Shown here: one piece after another, positions 1 to 7,116 of the stretch
Position numbering within the stretch: position 1 is the first letter of the stretch
Layout of the letters: every line of letters begins with the position of its first letter
Source: a virus
Strand: one strand, 5' to 3'
Virus record (IMG/VR): IMGVR_UViG_3300032157_000036
Span: 1 to 31,312 of that record
DNA length: 31,312 bases
The notes under the pieces: model-generated
What the model saw: the letters and a program-made list of their open reading frames with translations, nothing else
What the model was told of the DNA's origin: nothing
Databases searched by the model: none
Translations under genes and position numbers: made by a program

Positions 1-21
1 TGGAAGGCGAAGTCACGGGTC

Positions 22-657
22 ATGACCGACCGCGCACCAGAGCGGGCGAGCAAGGACACGCCACCGGGAACGGCGCTGAAGGCGCACCACCGGTTCTGGA
101 AACGGATGGTCGACTGGTACGGGAAGCTGTGGCTGGTGCAGACGGGCGAGTGGCCAACGGCCGAATGGATCCGCCTGCTGAACCTCTGGGGCAACGACAA
201 CGGCACCTGGCGCGAGCTCGAGAAGCTCTTCGAGGCCATGACGCTCGATCGGCCGCTGAAGCCCCCGATGCTCGGCGAGATCGAGGCGATTTTCCGCACG
301 GTGAAAGCCGCCGGCGCGAAGCCGTACGACGAACCTCTGGCGCGTGCGTACTGGTTCAACCTGGTGCGCAGCGAGATGTTCGCGATCGCGCGGCTCTACG
401 GCCTCGGCGCGTTCGGCATGACGAAGATCAGCGAGATCACGATCGAGGGCCAGCACCAGCAATCGGTGTACCTGCGCGATCGGCTGGTCAAGCTCTGCGA
501 CGAGCTCGTCCAGAACGCGATCGCCGGCGAGAAGGCGTACCCACCGAAGCCGCGCAAGGTCCTCGAGGCGATCATGCACGACGCCGTCGTCGCCGAGTTC
601 AAACCATACGCACCCGAGCCGTTGTCCAGGCGGCCGCGCACCGAGGAAGTCGCGTGA
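22..657 (+). CDS. Early-region protein, possibly P-like replication protein
   Basis: A 211-residue soluble protein with no signal peptide or membrane segment. The frame stays open to the left edge, so the true start may lie upstream. The ATG at 22 overlaps a possible TGA of a preceding gene (ATGA), which fits the coupling seen through the rest of this operon. Residues 23-95 contain a YGKxW segment, a TAEW segment and a PPMLGE segment, in the order seen in lambda P-type helicase loaders (YG-W, eW, PP-L-E). The position just before a DUF1064 nuclease also suits a replication region. This resemblance is by eye and weak; an unrelated hypothetical protein is equally possible. Confidence 0.7.
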   Translation: MTDRAPERASKDTPPGTALKAHHRFWKRMVDWYGKLWLVQTGEWPTAEWIRLLNLWGNDNGTWRELEKLFEAMTLDRPLKPPMLGEIEAIFRTVKAAGAKPYDEPLARAYWFNLVRSEMFAIARLYGLGAFGMTKISEITIEGQHQQSVYLRDRLVKLCDELVQNAIAGEKAYPPKPRKVLEAIMHDAVVAEFKPYAPEPLSRRPRTEEVA

Positions 658-1092
658 ATGCGCTACGCGAACCTGGACGAACTACCCACAAGCCTGCGCC
701 AGCCCGCAGCTGCGGAGCTCGAGCGGCAGGGCGTTGCGCTGGCGCCTGGCGCGAAGGCCGGCAAGTACCGCAATCAGCGGGTCGCTGTCGGCGACGAGAT
801 CTTCGACAGCAAGCTGGAAGCCGATGGCTGGCGGGCGCAGCTGAGGCGCATGGAATCGGGCGAGGCCCGGCTGGTGTTGCGCCAGGTGTCATTCCCGCTG
901 CCAGGCGCCGTGCGCTATCGGTGCGATTACTTCGTCTGTCTCACGGCGGGCGGCTTCGAAGTCATCGACGCAAAGGGTGTGCTCACCAAGGAATTCGTGA
1001 TCAAGGCGAAGCAGATGCTGGCGGTCCACGGCATCGACATCCTCCTGTGGACACGCCGCGGCACCAAACCATTCTCGAAGCGGAGGGCATGA
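658..1092 (+). CDS. DUF1064 family PD-(D/E)XK nuclease-like protein
   Basis: A 144-residue protein matching the DUF1064 pattern: KYRNQ near residue 36, then FDSKLEA with E54, RCDYF with D90, and EVIDAKG with D104 and K106, followed by LTKEF and IKAK. The E...D...DxK set is the metal-binding signature of the PD-(D/E)XK nuclease fold. Phages carry such proteins in early operons, where they may replace RusA-type Holliday junction resolvases; that role is inference. All expected acidic residues are present, so it looks intact. It begins directly after the TGA of the upstream gene and overlaps the next reading frame. Confidence 0.8.
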   Translation: MRYANLDELPTSLRQPAAAELERQGVALAPGAKAGKYRNQRVAVGDEIFDSKLEADGWRAQLRRMESGEARLVLRQVSFPLPGAVRYRCDYFVCLTAGGFEVIDAKGVLTKEFVIKAKQMLAVHGIDILLWTRRGTKPFSKRRA

Positions 1093-1094
1093 CC

Positions 1095-1361
1095 ATGGGC
1101 CTGAAGTTAGTCGGTGGAACGGACACGGGCGAAGGCGAGGGTGGCCGCGGAGTTCGGGCGAAGCGCCAGCCGGAACACCGCATCCTGACGGACGCCGAGC
1201 GCCAGGCGATCAATCGCGCATTCGAACGCCACGTCGACGAGTCGCGAGTCGACGCGCTGTACAACAACGTAACCTGGAAGCGCGCGGCATTTTTCTTCGC
1301 CGGCGTCGCCCTGGTCGCGCTGGTGCTGCTGTTCTGGCTGGCGATGGAAGTCTCACGATGA
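1095..1361 (+). CDS. Small single-span membrane protein
   Basis: An 88-residue protein with a charged, glycine-rich N-terminal half and one hydrophobic helix near its C-terminus (about residues 65-84, AAFFFAGVALVALVLLF). The short MEVSR tail gives a probable N-in/C-out topology. The ATG at 1089 overlaps the stop of the previous gene, but GGAGG at 1082-1086 is only 2 bases from it and 8 bases from the ATG at 1095, so 1095 is preferred. It lies in the early operon and has no recognisable family. Holin-like or exclusion roles cannot be told apart from sequence. Confidence 0.7.
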   Translation: MGLKLVGGTDTGEGEGGRGVRAKRQPEHRILTDAERQAINRAFERHVDESRVDALYNNVTWKRAAFFFAGVALVALVLLFWLAMEVSR

Positions 1362-1789
1362 ACGCGCAACGAACGCCGGCGCCGGAGATCTGGCTCGCCA
1401 TCGGCTGGGGAGAGGGTAGCGCTGACATGCGCGTCGTGCGCAACGATGCCGAGATGGTTCAGTGGCTTTGGGAAACATGCGGCCCGAGCGACCACAACTC
1501 GGAAGCGCAGGACCGCGCTTCCTGGGCGGAATACGTAGCCGACGAGGACAACTGGACCCACCTGCAGCAGGATGTCCGGCGCTGGCGCTGCACTTTCGAA
1601 GTAGGCGAGACCGGGCATATCGAATTAATCCGCCTGCTCGATGACGTGGCCAGGCTGCACGACTCGCTGCTCGAGGCCTGCGATGCAGCCATGCAGTGCA
1701 TCGGCGAACTCCCACCGACTCAGGCCCGGGTCGAAGTGGCGCAGCTGCTGCAGGCGGCGATCGCCGCGGCGAAGGGTCAGCCAGGATGA
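1358..1789 (+). CDS. Hypothetical early-operon protein
   Basis: A 143-residue protein that starts in an ATGA overlap with the upstream membrane protein and ends in an ATGA overlap with the next gene, so it is almost certainly translated as part of the same operon. The N-terminal 90 residues are tryptophan-rich (WLAIGW, WLWE, DNWTH, RRWRC). The C-terminal 45 residues look like an alpha-helical hairpin rich in Leu and Ala. It has no signal peptide or membrane segment. I do not recognise the family and assign no function. Confidence 0.7.
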   Translation: MNAQRTPAPEIWLAIGWGEGSADMRVVRNDAEMVQWLWETCGPSDHNSEAQDRASWAEYVADEDNWTHLQQDVRRWRCTFEVGETGHIELIRLLDDVARLHDSLLEACDAAMQCIGELPPTQARVEVAQLLQAAIAAAKGQPG

Positions 1790-2304
1790 ACGCAGCCAGG
1801 GAGCGGGTCGAGCGGGACTGCCAGCTGCGGGAGCGGCTGCACCGGTTCAAACAGCTGTACTGGTGGCTCGAGTACTGGGGAGACTGGCTCGGGCCCGCTG
1901 GCGATCGCTCGATGCCGGAGTTCGAGTTGAGCCCGCTCGGCAAGGCGATGAAGCGGGGAAAGGACTACATCGCCGCCACAGGCGAGCGGGATCAGTGGAA
2001 CGATGATCTGCAGAAGCTCGAGAACAGTCTCGGGCACCTCAAGGTGCGCGAAAGCGCAGAGAAATTATCGGGTTACCTCGCGCTCTACCTCCTGCACAAC
2101 CGCAAGTGGTCGCTGAATCAAATCGAGATGGAATTTCGCTGGCGGCTGCTGAAAGCGGAGCGGAACACGCAGCCGATTTTCCGCACCACGGTGAACTGGC
2201 GCACCGTCGACAACAAGCTCTGGTACGCGTATTCGTACATCGAAGCCGGCCTCGATCACATCGCGCCAGGCCTCTTGCAGCGCCCGGCGCCGTTCTGGGA
2301 ATAG
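1786..2304 (+). CDS. Candidate Q-like late gene regulator
   Basis: A 172-residue protein starting in an ATGA overlap with its neighbour. The N-terminal segment YWWLEYWGDWL recalls the W-x-x-W start of phage antitermination Q proteins, and the segment around residues 105-125 (LYLLHNRKWSLNQIEME) could be a helix-turn-helix-like element. The stronger argument is position: it is the last early gene, followed at once by a TTGACA element and a strong terminator, then by all late genes. In lambdoid phages that slot is Q. The family match is weak, so the regulator role is inference; it could be an unrelated hypothetical protein. Confidence 0.6.
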   Translation: MNAARERVERDCQLRERLHRFKQLYWWLEYWGDWLGPAGDRSMPEFELSPLGKAMKRGKDYIAATGERDQWNDDLQKLENSLGHLKVRESAEKLSGYLALYLLHNRKWSLNQIEMEFRWRLLKAERNTQPIFRTTVNWRTVDNKLWYAYSYIEAGLDHIAPGLLQRPAPFWE

Positions 2305-2335
2305 TGGGTCGACGCCGACGCCGCGTAGGAAATTG

Positions 2336-2365
2336 TTGACAGAGTAAGCGTGGAAAAAATACCCT
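2336..2365 (+). promoter_or_regulatory. Putative late promoter
   Basis: A perfect -35 hexamer TTGACA lies at 2336-2341. The -10 side is weak: the best hexamer is TACCCT at 2360-2365 with an 18-base spacer that ends in an A-tract. It stands about 30 bases after the last early gene and about 70 bases before a strong terminator. A weak -10 would fit a promoter that needs a phage factor, but this is inference. Confidence 0.4.
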
Positions 2366-2432
2366 CCGGCCGTCTAGGTTGAAAAGTCGCGTCCAAAAAC
2401 CGGACGCACTGACGATTAGACTCCCCCAAACG

Positions 2433-2453
2433 ACCCGCCACCGGCGGGTTTTT
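2433..2453 (+). terminator. Intrinsic terminator between early and late genes
   Basis: Perfect 7-bp stem ACCCGCC/GGCGGGT with a 3-base ACC loop, followed immediately by TTTT. This is a textbook rho-independent terminator. It stands before the entire late operon, so late transcription starting at 2336 must either read through it or start again downstream. Confidence 0.85.
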
Positions 2454-2495
2454 CATTTCCGGCCAGCTACTAGCTAGTCAGTGCTCACGCGCTGG

Positions 2496-2520
2496 CGCGG
2501 GCCTTTTCGTGCCCGCGTTT
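2496..2520 (+). other. Second leader hairpin
   Basis: Stem CGCGGGC (2496-2502) and GCCCGCG (2511-2517) with loop CTTTTCGT, followed by TTT and, after GACCGG, a TTTTTATT run. It could be a second weak terminator or an mRNA 5' stabiliser ahead of the first late gene. Confidence 0.5.
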
Positions 2521-2546
2521 GACCGGTTTTTATTCAGGAGCATTGT

Positions 2547-4136
2547 TTGAAGGCACTCGGGTTCGCTCGCAATTTCGCGTGCCTAATGGTGCTAGTAGCG
2601 CTCGGCCATGCTGCCGGCGTTGTCACGCAGACCAGCCGCAAGTTCTCGCCGTCGGGCGGCGGATCTCCGCCGGCCGGGTGCGAGTTCTACATCGGGCCGT
2701 CGGGCAGCAATTCGAACGACGGACTGACCACGGGCACGCCGTGGCGGATCGACGGGCTCAACTCGAAGGGCGGAACGTACGGCGGCACGGTCGTTTGCCT
2801 GCTCGATGGTACGTACGACCTGACAAACGTTGGCGGCACGAACCTGATGGACGCCGCGGGCGCGAGCTACTCGGCCGCCGCGGTGACGGTTGCGGGCGGA
2901 ACTTCAGGCGACCCGACCGTGCTCCGCGCTGTGAACCCACGCCAGGCGATCCTCGACGGAAAAGGATCGTCCGGGTTTTACGGCGGATACTCCGGATCCG
3001 GGCACGCCCAGCGGGCGCTGATGCGCGTGACGCAGGCGCACGTCACCATCGACGGCATCAAGTTCACCGGCGCCGCAACCGGCTACCTGAAGATGGGGAT
3101 CTTCAACGACGTGCCGGGCGCCTGGGGCACGATCCAAGGCTGGACGGTCCAGAACAACTGGTTCGACGACCAGGTGTGCCAATTCCCCGACGGCTACATC
3201 GACAACTGCTATTCGCTCGAGATCCAGAATTCACTGGACGCGGTCGCCCGCAACAACAAGTTCACGAACAGCCGTGGCCGCTCGACGACGAGTGACGACC
3301 ATATGTCGGCGATTTTAGTGTGGCTCGCGAGCGGCACAGTTCTCGAATACAACACCGCGATCGGCTCGTCGGACTTCTACGGCAAGGAGTATTACAACCA
3401 CGGCACGATCATCCGCTACAACTACATCGCGCCTAACAAGAACGACGGCAACGGCGTTTTCGACTTCAACGGCGGAAACAAGTCAACCTATACCGGGCAA
3501 ACGCGGCCGACCGAGGTCTACAACAACGTCATAGTGGCTGCGGCCACCGGAATCTTGCTGATGTCGACGAACGGGAGCGGCACGACGCGCTTCCCGTGGG
3601 TAACGCCGGTCAAGGTCTACAACAATACGATCGTCGTGACCGCGACGACGAACCCGCATTTCTACGTGTGCCTCGACAGCACGATGAACGGGCAGCTCGA
3701 GTACTACAACAACATTTACGCGGGCACATTCAGCGTCGACCGCAAGGCGGTTTCTCTGAACGCGTTGAGCCTTGGCAAGAGCGGATACAACGTGATGCCG
3801 AACTCCGGCTCACGCTGGCGCCTGGTGTCAGACGCGAACTGCGGGCCGGACAACGGTCCCGGCGACTACACCGCGATCGGTACCTACCGCACCGCTGTGC
3901 AGACGCAGGGCGGCCTTTCGTCCTCACTGGTCGAGGTCGGCACGACCGAGACCGCGCAGGGCACCTCGTCGCTGTTCACGCTCACCGGCACCGACGCTGC
4001 GCAATACCAGCTCAAGGCGGGCAGCGCCGCGATCAACGCGGGGCGCAGTGACGGCACGAGTGGTGGCTCGGTCGTCGACGCGGGTGCATGGGGCAACCTG
4101 CCCGTAGGTGTTACGCGCATCGGCACCGATTTCTAG
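2547..4136 (+). CDS. Exported right-handed parallel beta-helix protein
   Basis: A 529-residue protein starting at TTG 2547, six bases after AGGAG. The start is supported by a Sec signal peptide at residues 1-22 (KALGFARNFACLMVLVALGHA). The rest shows the repeating Asn- and Gly-rich pattern of right-handed parallel beta-helices: repeated short strands with NN turns such as VQNNWFDD, ARNNKF, YNNVIV, YNNTIV, YYNNIY, and DGIKF. Such folds occur in pectate lyase-type enzymes and tailspike depolymerases. I cannot place catalytic residues. A signal peptide is unusual for a virion tailspike, so the product is probably secreted. It may cleave or bind a surface polysaccharide; that is inference. Confidence 0.8.
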   Translation: MKALGFARNFACLMVLVALGHAAGVVTQTSRKFSPSGGGSPPAGCEFYIGPSGSNSNDGLTTGTPWRIDGLNSKGGTYGGTVVCLLDGTYDLTNVGGTNLMDAAGASYSAAAVTVAGGTSGDPTVLRAVNPRQAILDGKGSSGFYGGYSGSGHAQRALMRVTQAHVTIDGIKFTGAATGYLKMGIFNDVPGAWGTIQGWTVQNNWFDDQVCQFPDGYIDNCYSLEIQNSLDAVARNNKFTNSRGRSTTSDDHMSAILVWLASGTVLEYNTAIGSSDFYGKEYYNHGTIIRYNYIAPNKNDGNGVFDFNGGNKSTYTGQTRPTEVYNNVIVAAATGILLMSTNGSGTTRFPWVTPVKVYNNTIVVTATTNPHFYVCLDSTMNGQLEYYNNIYAGTFSVDRKAVSLNALSLGKSGYNVMPNSGSRWRLVSDANCGPDNGPGDYTAIGTYRTAVQTQGGLSSSLVEVGTTETAQGTSSLFTLTGTDAAQYQLKAGSAAINAGRSDGTSGGSVVDAGAWGNLPVGVTRIGTDF

Positions 4137-4143
4137 GAGACTC

Positions 4144-4956
4144 ATGAGAAAGCTACTTCTGGCGCTGCTCGTTGCAGCGTCGCTGGTGCCGTGCGCCTCG
4201 AATGCGGCCATCGGCGTGCTCGGGACGCCTGCAAACCAGAACGACAACACGAGTTACACGGCGGTCGCCGGCAGCAACCGCGTAGTCGTGACGACCGCCT
4301 GGTCACGCCGGACGGGCGCGACGAGCCTGAACAACGTCGTCTGGAACTCGATTACCAGATCGCCGGAGACCACCGGTAACGACGCGGCGGGCAACGACCG
4401 CAGCGGCACCGGTATTGCGATCTTCAAGGAATCGGAGATCGGCGGCGCGTCCAACATGAACCTGGTGTGGGTGACGGATTCACCGGCTTCTGCAGGCCAG
4501 ATGCCCATCACTGTAGGCGACGTCGACCAGACGACCACGGTGCGCAGCTCCGCGAGCGCCAACGACGTCACGACCGGCAACCCGACGACCGCGGTCATCA
4601 CGATATCGGCAACCGCCGGCGATCAGATCCTCTGCGTGTACGTGAACCGCAACGGCGCCACCTACACCGTGAACAACGGCTTCACCTCGCTCGGCACCGG
4701 GACCAACGGTGACGGCGGTCGGTACCTCTACCTTTCGAAGATCGCGGCTGGCTCGAATGACAACTGCAGCGTGACGCAGAACGTTTCCGACGCTTGGCAG
4801 GGATCCGCCGTGGTCCTGGTTCCGTTCAGTGGCGGTGGTGGCGGCACCATCATCAACCCGCTCGCCGGCGGTGGCGGAGCTGCAGCTCGCCCGGTGACCT
4901 TCAACTGGATGCCGGCTGCCAATGACGATGAATTCCTTCTGAGGGCAAATCAATGA
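4144..4956 (+). CDS. Exported beta-sandwich surface-type protein
   Basis: A 270-residue protein starting at ATG 4144 after AGGAGA (4135-4140), with a clear Sec signal peptide (MRKLLLALLVAASLVPCASNA, cleavage near residue 21). The mature part is Thr/Asn/Gly-rich and predicted all-beta. It has the SYTAVAGSNRVVVTTAW, NNVVWNSI, VGDVDQTTTVRSS and SAVVLVPF segments, in an order I associate with secreted beta-sandwich domains of bacterial extracellular proteins. A glycine-rich linker (GGGGG then GGGG) precedes the last 25 residues. It lies 7 bases after the beta-helix gene and overlaps the next gene by ATGA, so the three exported proteins form one translational unit. Function unknown. Confidence 0.75.
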   Translation: MRKLLLALLVAASLVPCASNAAIGVLGTPANQNDNTSYTAVAGSNRVVVTTAWSRRTGATSLNNVVWNSITRSPETTGNDAAGNDRSGTGIAIFKESEIGGASNMNLVWVTDSPASAGQMPITVGDVDQTTTVRSSASANDVTTGNPTTAVITISATAGDQILCVYVNRNGATYTVNNGFTSLGTGTNGDGGRYLYLSKIAAGSNDNCSVTQNVSDAWQGSAVVLVPFSGGGGGTIINPLAGGGGAAARPVTFNWMPAANDDEFLLRANQ

Positions 4957-6395
4957 ATCGCACGAAACTTCTGGCCAGCGCGGCCCTCCTGGGCGTCGTC
5001 GCATCGTCCGCCTTCGCCGGCAACTACGTCGGGGACTACGCGCCAGGCGACACCGTCGACTGCAACTTTGGAACGGTGCGGCCGTCGACGGGCGCGAGCT
5101 TCACGCTCGCAGGATCGCCTGCGATCTCGGCGTACAAGGACAACGGCACCACCGAGAGCACGACAGGGATTACGCTCACCGCGGACTTTGACTCCCGCAC
5201 GGGTTTGAACCACGTCCGGGTGACAACCGGATCCGACGGCACCTTCTACAGCGCCGGCGCCTTCGTCGAGCTCGTGATCACCACCGGCACCGTCGACAGC
5301 GTGTCGGTCGTGGGTCAGCCGGTGTGCTCGTTCTCGCTCACGAAGACCTCGCCCCTGCGTCCAACCACCGCAGGCCGGACGCTGGACGTGGCCACGACCG
5401 GTGAAGCCGGCCTCGACATCACGAACATCATCACCTGCACGGGCGCGGTCCCGGCGCTCGGCATCATCGATTGCGGTACCGCGCAGGCGGTCACCGGCAC
5501 GACCCTGCAGCTGCGCAGCGCGGCCAACTTCGATGCGGACAGTGAAATCGTTGGCGCGACCTGCGTCATCGGCAGCGCAACGACCGGCGCCGGCCAGGCG
5601 CGCAGCGTCACCGCGTATACGAACAGCACCGACACGGCCACGGTCGCCACCTGGACGACCACGCCGACGGGGACCATCACGTACGTATGCTTCGGCACGG
5701 CCGCCGGCGGCACAGCCGCTGACGTCTGGGCGAACGCCACGCGCACGCTGACCGCTGCGACCAACATCACCAGCACCGGCGGCACGATCCCCATCACATC
5801 GAGCCGTGTCGACGCGAGCGTCGGCGCCTACCAGTCCGGCCTCACACCCCTGCAGCCAACGGTCTCCGGCCGCACGCTCGATGTATCGTCGACCGGCGAG
5901 GCCGGGATCGACATGGCTAACGTCGGCAGTCCCTCGAGCGTCGTGACGCTCTCCAATACGACGGTGGGCGCAGTATCGGGCAGCGTGGGCGCCGTCGGTG
6001 CTGGCGGAATCAACGCCGCGAGCCTGGCAACCGACACGATCACGGCATCGAAGCTTGCGGCCGATGTGACGACAGAGCTTCAAACCGGACTTGCCACTGC
6101 CAGTTCGCTCTCGACCGTCGGCGGTAACGTGATCAGCCTGCAGGCGGCGGTCGCCGCCCTGAACAACCTCTCGGCCACCCAGGTGCGCGACATCGTCATC
6201 GAGGACCAGGGTGGGGGCGGTATCACGCTTGGCTGCGCAATCGCCGCGATCACGGCGTACGTGGGCGGTGATCTCACTACCAGCGCAGGCAGCTCAACCT
6301 ATAAGGACGCAAGCGGTAGCGAGAATCGCATCACCGGTATCGTGAGTTCCCCTGGCAACCGCCTCGGGACGATTGTCTGCCCGACGTATCCGTAA
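4953..6395 (+). CDS. Exported tail-fibre-like mosaic protein
   Basis: A 480-residue protein with a Sec signal peptide (MNRTKLLASAALLGVVASSAFA, cut after residue 22). The mature N-terminus (about 25-130) has the GDYAPGDTVDCNF, STGASFTLAGSP, YKDNGTTEST pattern common at the N-termini of siphophage fibre proteins. Then comes a GRTLDV-TTGEAG-D repeat (133-159), a roughly 130-residue beta domain, a second copy (298-324), and a fibre-type shaft with SLATDTITASKLAADV near residue 350. The C-terminal domain (about 400-480) also resembles fibre tips (LGCAIAAITAYVGG, ENRITGIV). Fibre domains behind a signal peptide are odd; a virion fibre would need to stay in the cytoplasm. Confidence 0.8.
   Translation: MNRTKLLASAALLGVVASSAFAGNYVGDYAPGDTVDCNFGTVRPSTGASFTLAGSPAISAYKDNGTTESTTGITLTADFDSRTGLNHVRVTTGSDGTFYSAGAFVELVITTGTVDSVSVVGQPVCSFSLTKTSPLRPTTAGRTLDVATTGEAGLDITNIITCTGAVPALGIIDCGTAQAVTGTTLQLRSAANFDADSEIVGATCVIGSATTGAGQARSVTAYTNSTDTATVATWTTTPTGTITYVCFGTAAGGTAADVWANATRTLTAATNITSTGGTIPITSSRVDASVGAYQSGLTPLQPTVSGRTLDVSSTGEAGIDMANVGSPSSVVTLSNTTVGAVSGSVGAVGAGGINAASLATDTITASKLAADVTTELQTGLATASSLSTVGGNVISLQAAVAALNNLSATQVRDIVIEDQGGGGITLGCAIAAITAYVGGDLTTSAGSSTYKDASGSENRITGIVSSPGNRLGTIVCPTYP
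5349..5429 (+). repeat. Fibre protein internal repeat, copy 1
   Basis: Codes for residues 133-159 of the exported fibre-like protein (SPLRPTTAGRTLDVATTG and following EAGLDITNI). It matches copy 2 at 5844-5924 at most positions. Confidence 0.8.
5844..5924 (+). repeat. Fibre protein internal repeat, copy 2
   Basis: Codes for residues 298-324 (TPLQPTVSGRTLDVSSTG and following EAGIDMANV). It shares the GRTLDV core and GEAG motif with copy 1, suggesting that the stretch between them arrived as a module flanked by the same linker. Confidence 0.8.
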
Positions 6396-6404
6396 GAGGG
6401 CGCC

Positions 6405-7112
6405 ATGCCCGAAGAATTCCAACCACCTGGATCCGGTGAAGCCGACTGGCAACCAGAAGGGTGGCAACCGGATAGTGCTAGCGGCGGTGGTGGTGGAGAC
6501 ACCACTCCGGATCCGTTCAACTTCGTTTCGCAGACCGGAGTACCCCTCAGCACGCCGATCATCTCGGCGCCGCTGACGCCGGCCGGCTTCGACACGACGA
6601 CGACCATCAGCGCGCCCGATGGTCTCGAATACAGCCTCGACGGCGGCGCCTATACGACGCTGGACGGGTCGATCGATCCGGGCCAGTCCGTTACTGTTCG
6701 CAGCCTCTCGAGCGCCCTGAATTCGACTCCGGTCACGCGCACACTCATCATAGGCGGCGTCTCCGGCACGTTCACGATTACGACGCTGGCAGCATCCTCT
6801 GAAGTAGGGGCGCGTCTCCGGATTCGTGTGGGCTCCAATCAAGTGGTGCTCATCGACGCCGAGGATCACATCGAGGTCACGCTCGACTGGCAGGACCAGC
6901 TCGTCGAGAACGTAACGCTCGTCAGCGTCTCGCATACGCCGCCGTCCTCGCTCACAAAAGAGGACGAGCAGACCAATTCGGACACTGGTGAATCAGTCGT
7001 CAAGGTTGCGGGCGCAACCCATTGTGGGGTCTATCAGATTAGTGCCAGAGCAACCCTATCGAATGGCGAGACTGTTTCTCGGTCGGTTGTGCTGCGCGGC
7101 TTCAACCTGTGA
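6405..7112 (+). CDS. Fibre-tail adaptor-like two-domain protein
   Basis: A 235-residue protein with no signal peptide, unlike the three genes before it. Residues 1-35 are a Pro/Gly-rich linker. Residues 36-125 (DPFNFVSQTGVPLSTPI, YSLDGGAYTT, PGQSVTVRS, IGGVSGTFTITT) form a beta domain of a type I recognise from bacterial surface proteins. Residues 135-235 (VLIDAEDHIEVTLDWQDQL, TLVSVSHTPPSSLT) resemble small phage fibre-tail adaptor proteins. This cytoplasmic protein might bridge the tail and a fibre. It starts 9 bases after the fibre-like gene, behind GAGGG. The adaptor call is a pattern match by eye. Confidence 0.65.
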   Translation: MPEEFQPPGSGEADWQPEGWQPDSASGGGGGDTTPDPFNFVSQTGVPLSTPIISAPLTPAGFDTTTTISAPDGLEYSLDGGAYTTLDGSIDPGQSVTVRSLSSALNSTPVTRTLIIGGVSGTFTITTLAASSEVGARLRIRVGSNQVVLIDAEDHIEVTLDWQDQLVENVTLVSVSHTPPSSLTKEDEQTNSDTGESVVKVAGATHCGVYQISARATLSNGETVSRSVVLRGFNL

Positions 7113-7116
7113 GCTT

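Larger units (their letters stand above)
2305..2546 (+). promoter_or_regulatory. Early/late junction leader region without a gene
   Basis: This 242-base gap is the longest non-coding stretch in the + strand operons. It contains, in order, a TTGACA element at 2336-2341, a small hairpin GCGTCC/GGACGC with loop AAAAACC at 2389-2407, an intrinsic terminator at 2433-2453, a second hairpin at 2496-2517, and AGGAG at 2536-2540 that serves the TTG start at 2547. I see no convincing small gene in it. The order promoter, terminator, late operon is that of an antitermination-controlled late leader. Confidence 0.6.

Noticed and set aside
129-1088. N-terminal part of a 410-residue + strand frame reaching to 1361
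   Set aside because: Only the last 90 codons look coding (membrane helix, ribosome site); the first 320 are an Arg-rich shadow of the P-like and DUF1064 genes.
4950-6083. A 377-residue open frame on the - strand inside the fibre-like gene
   Set aside because: Extremely Arg/Gly/Ala-rich and wholly antisense to a protein with clear domains and a signal peptide.
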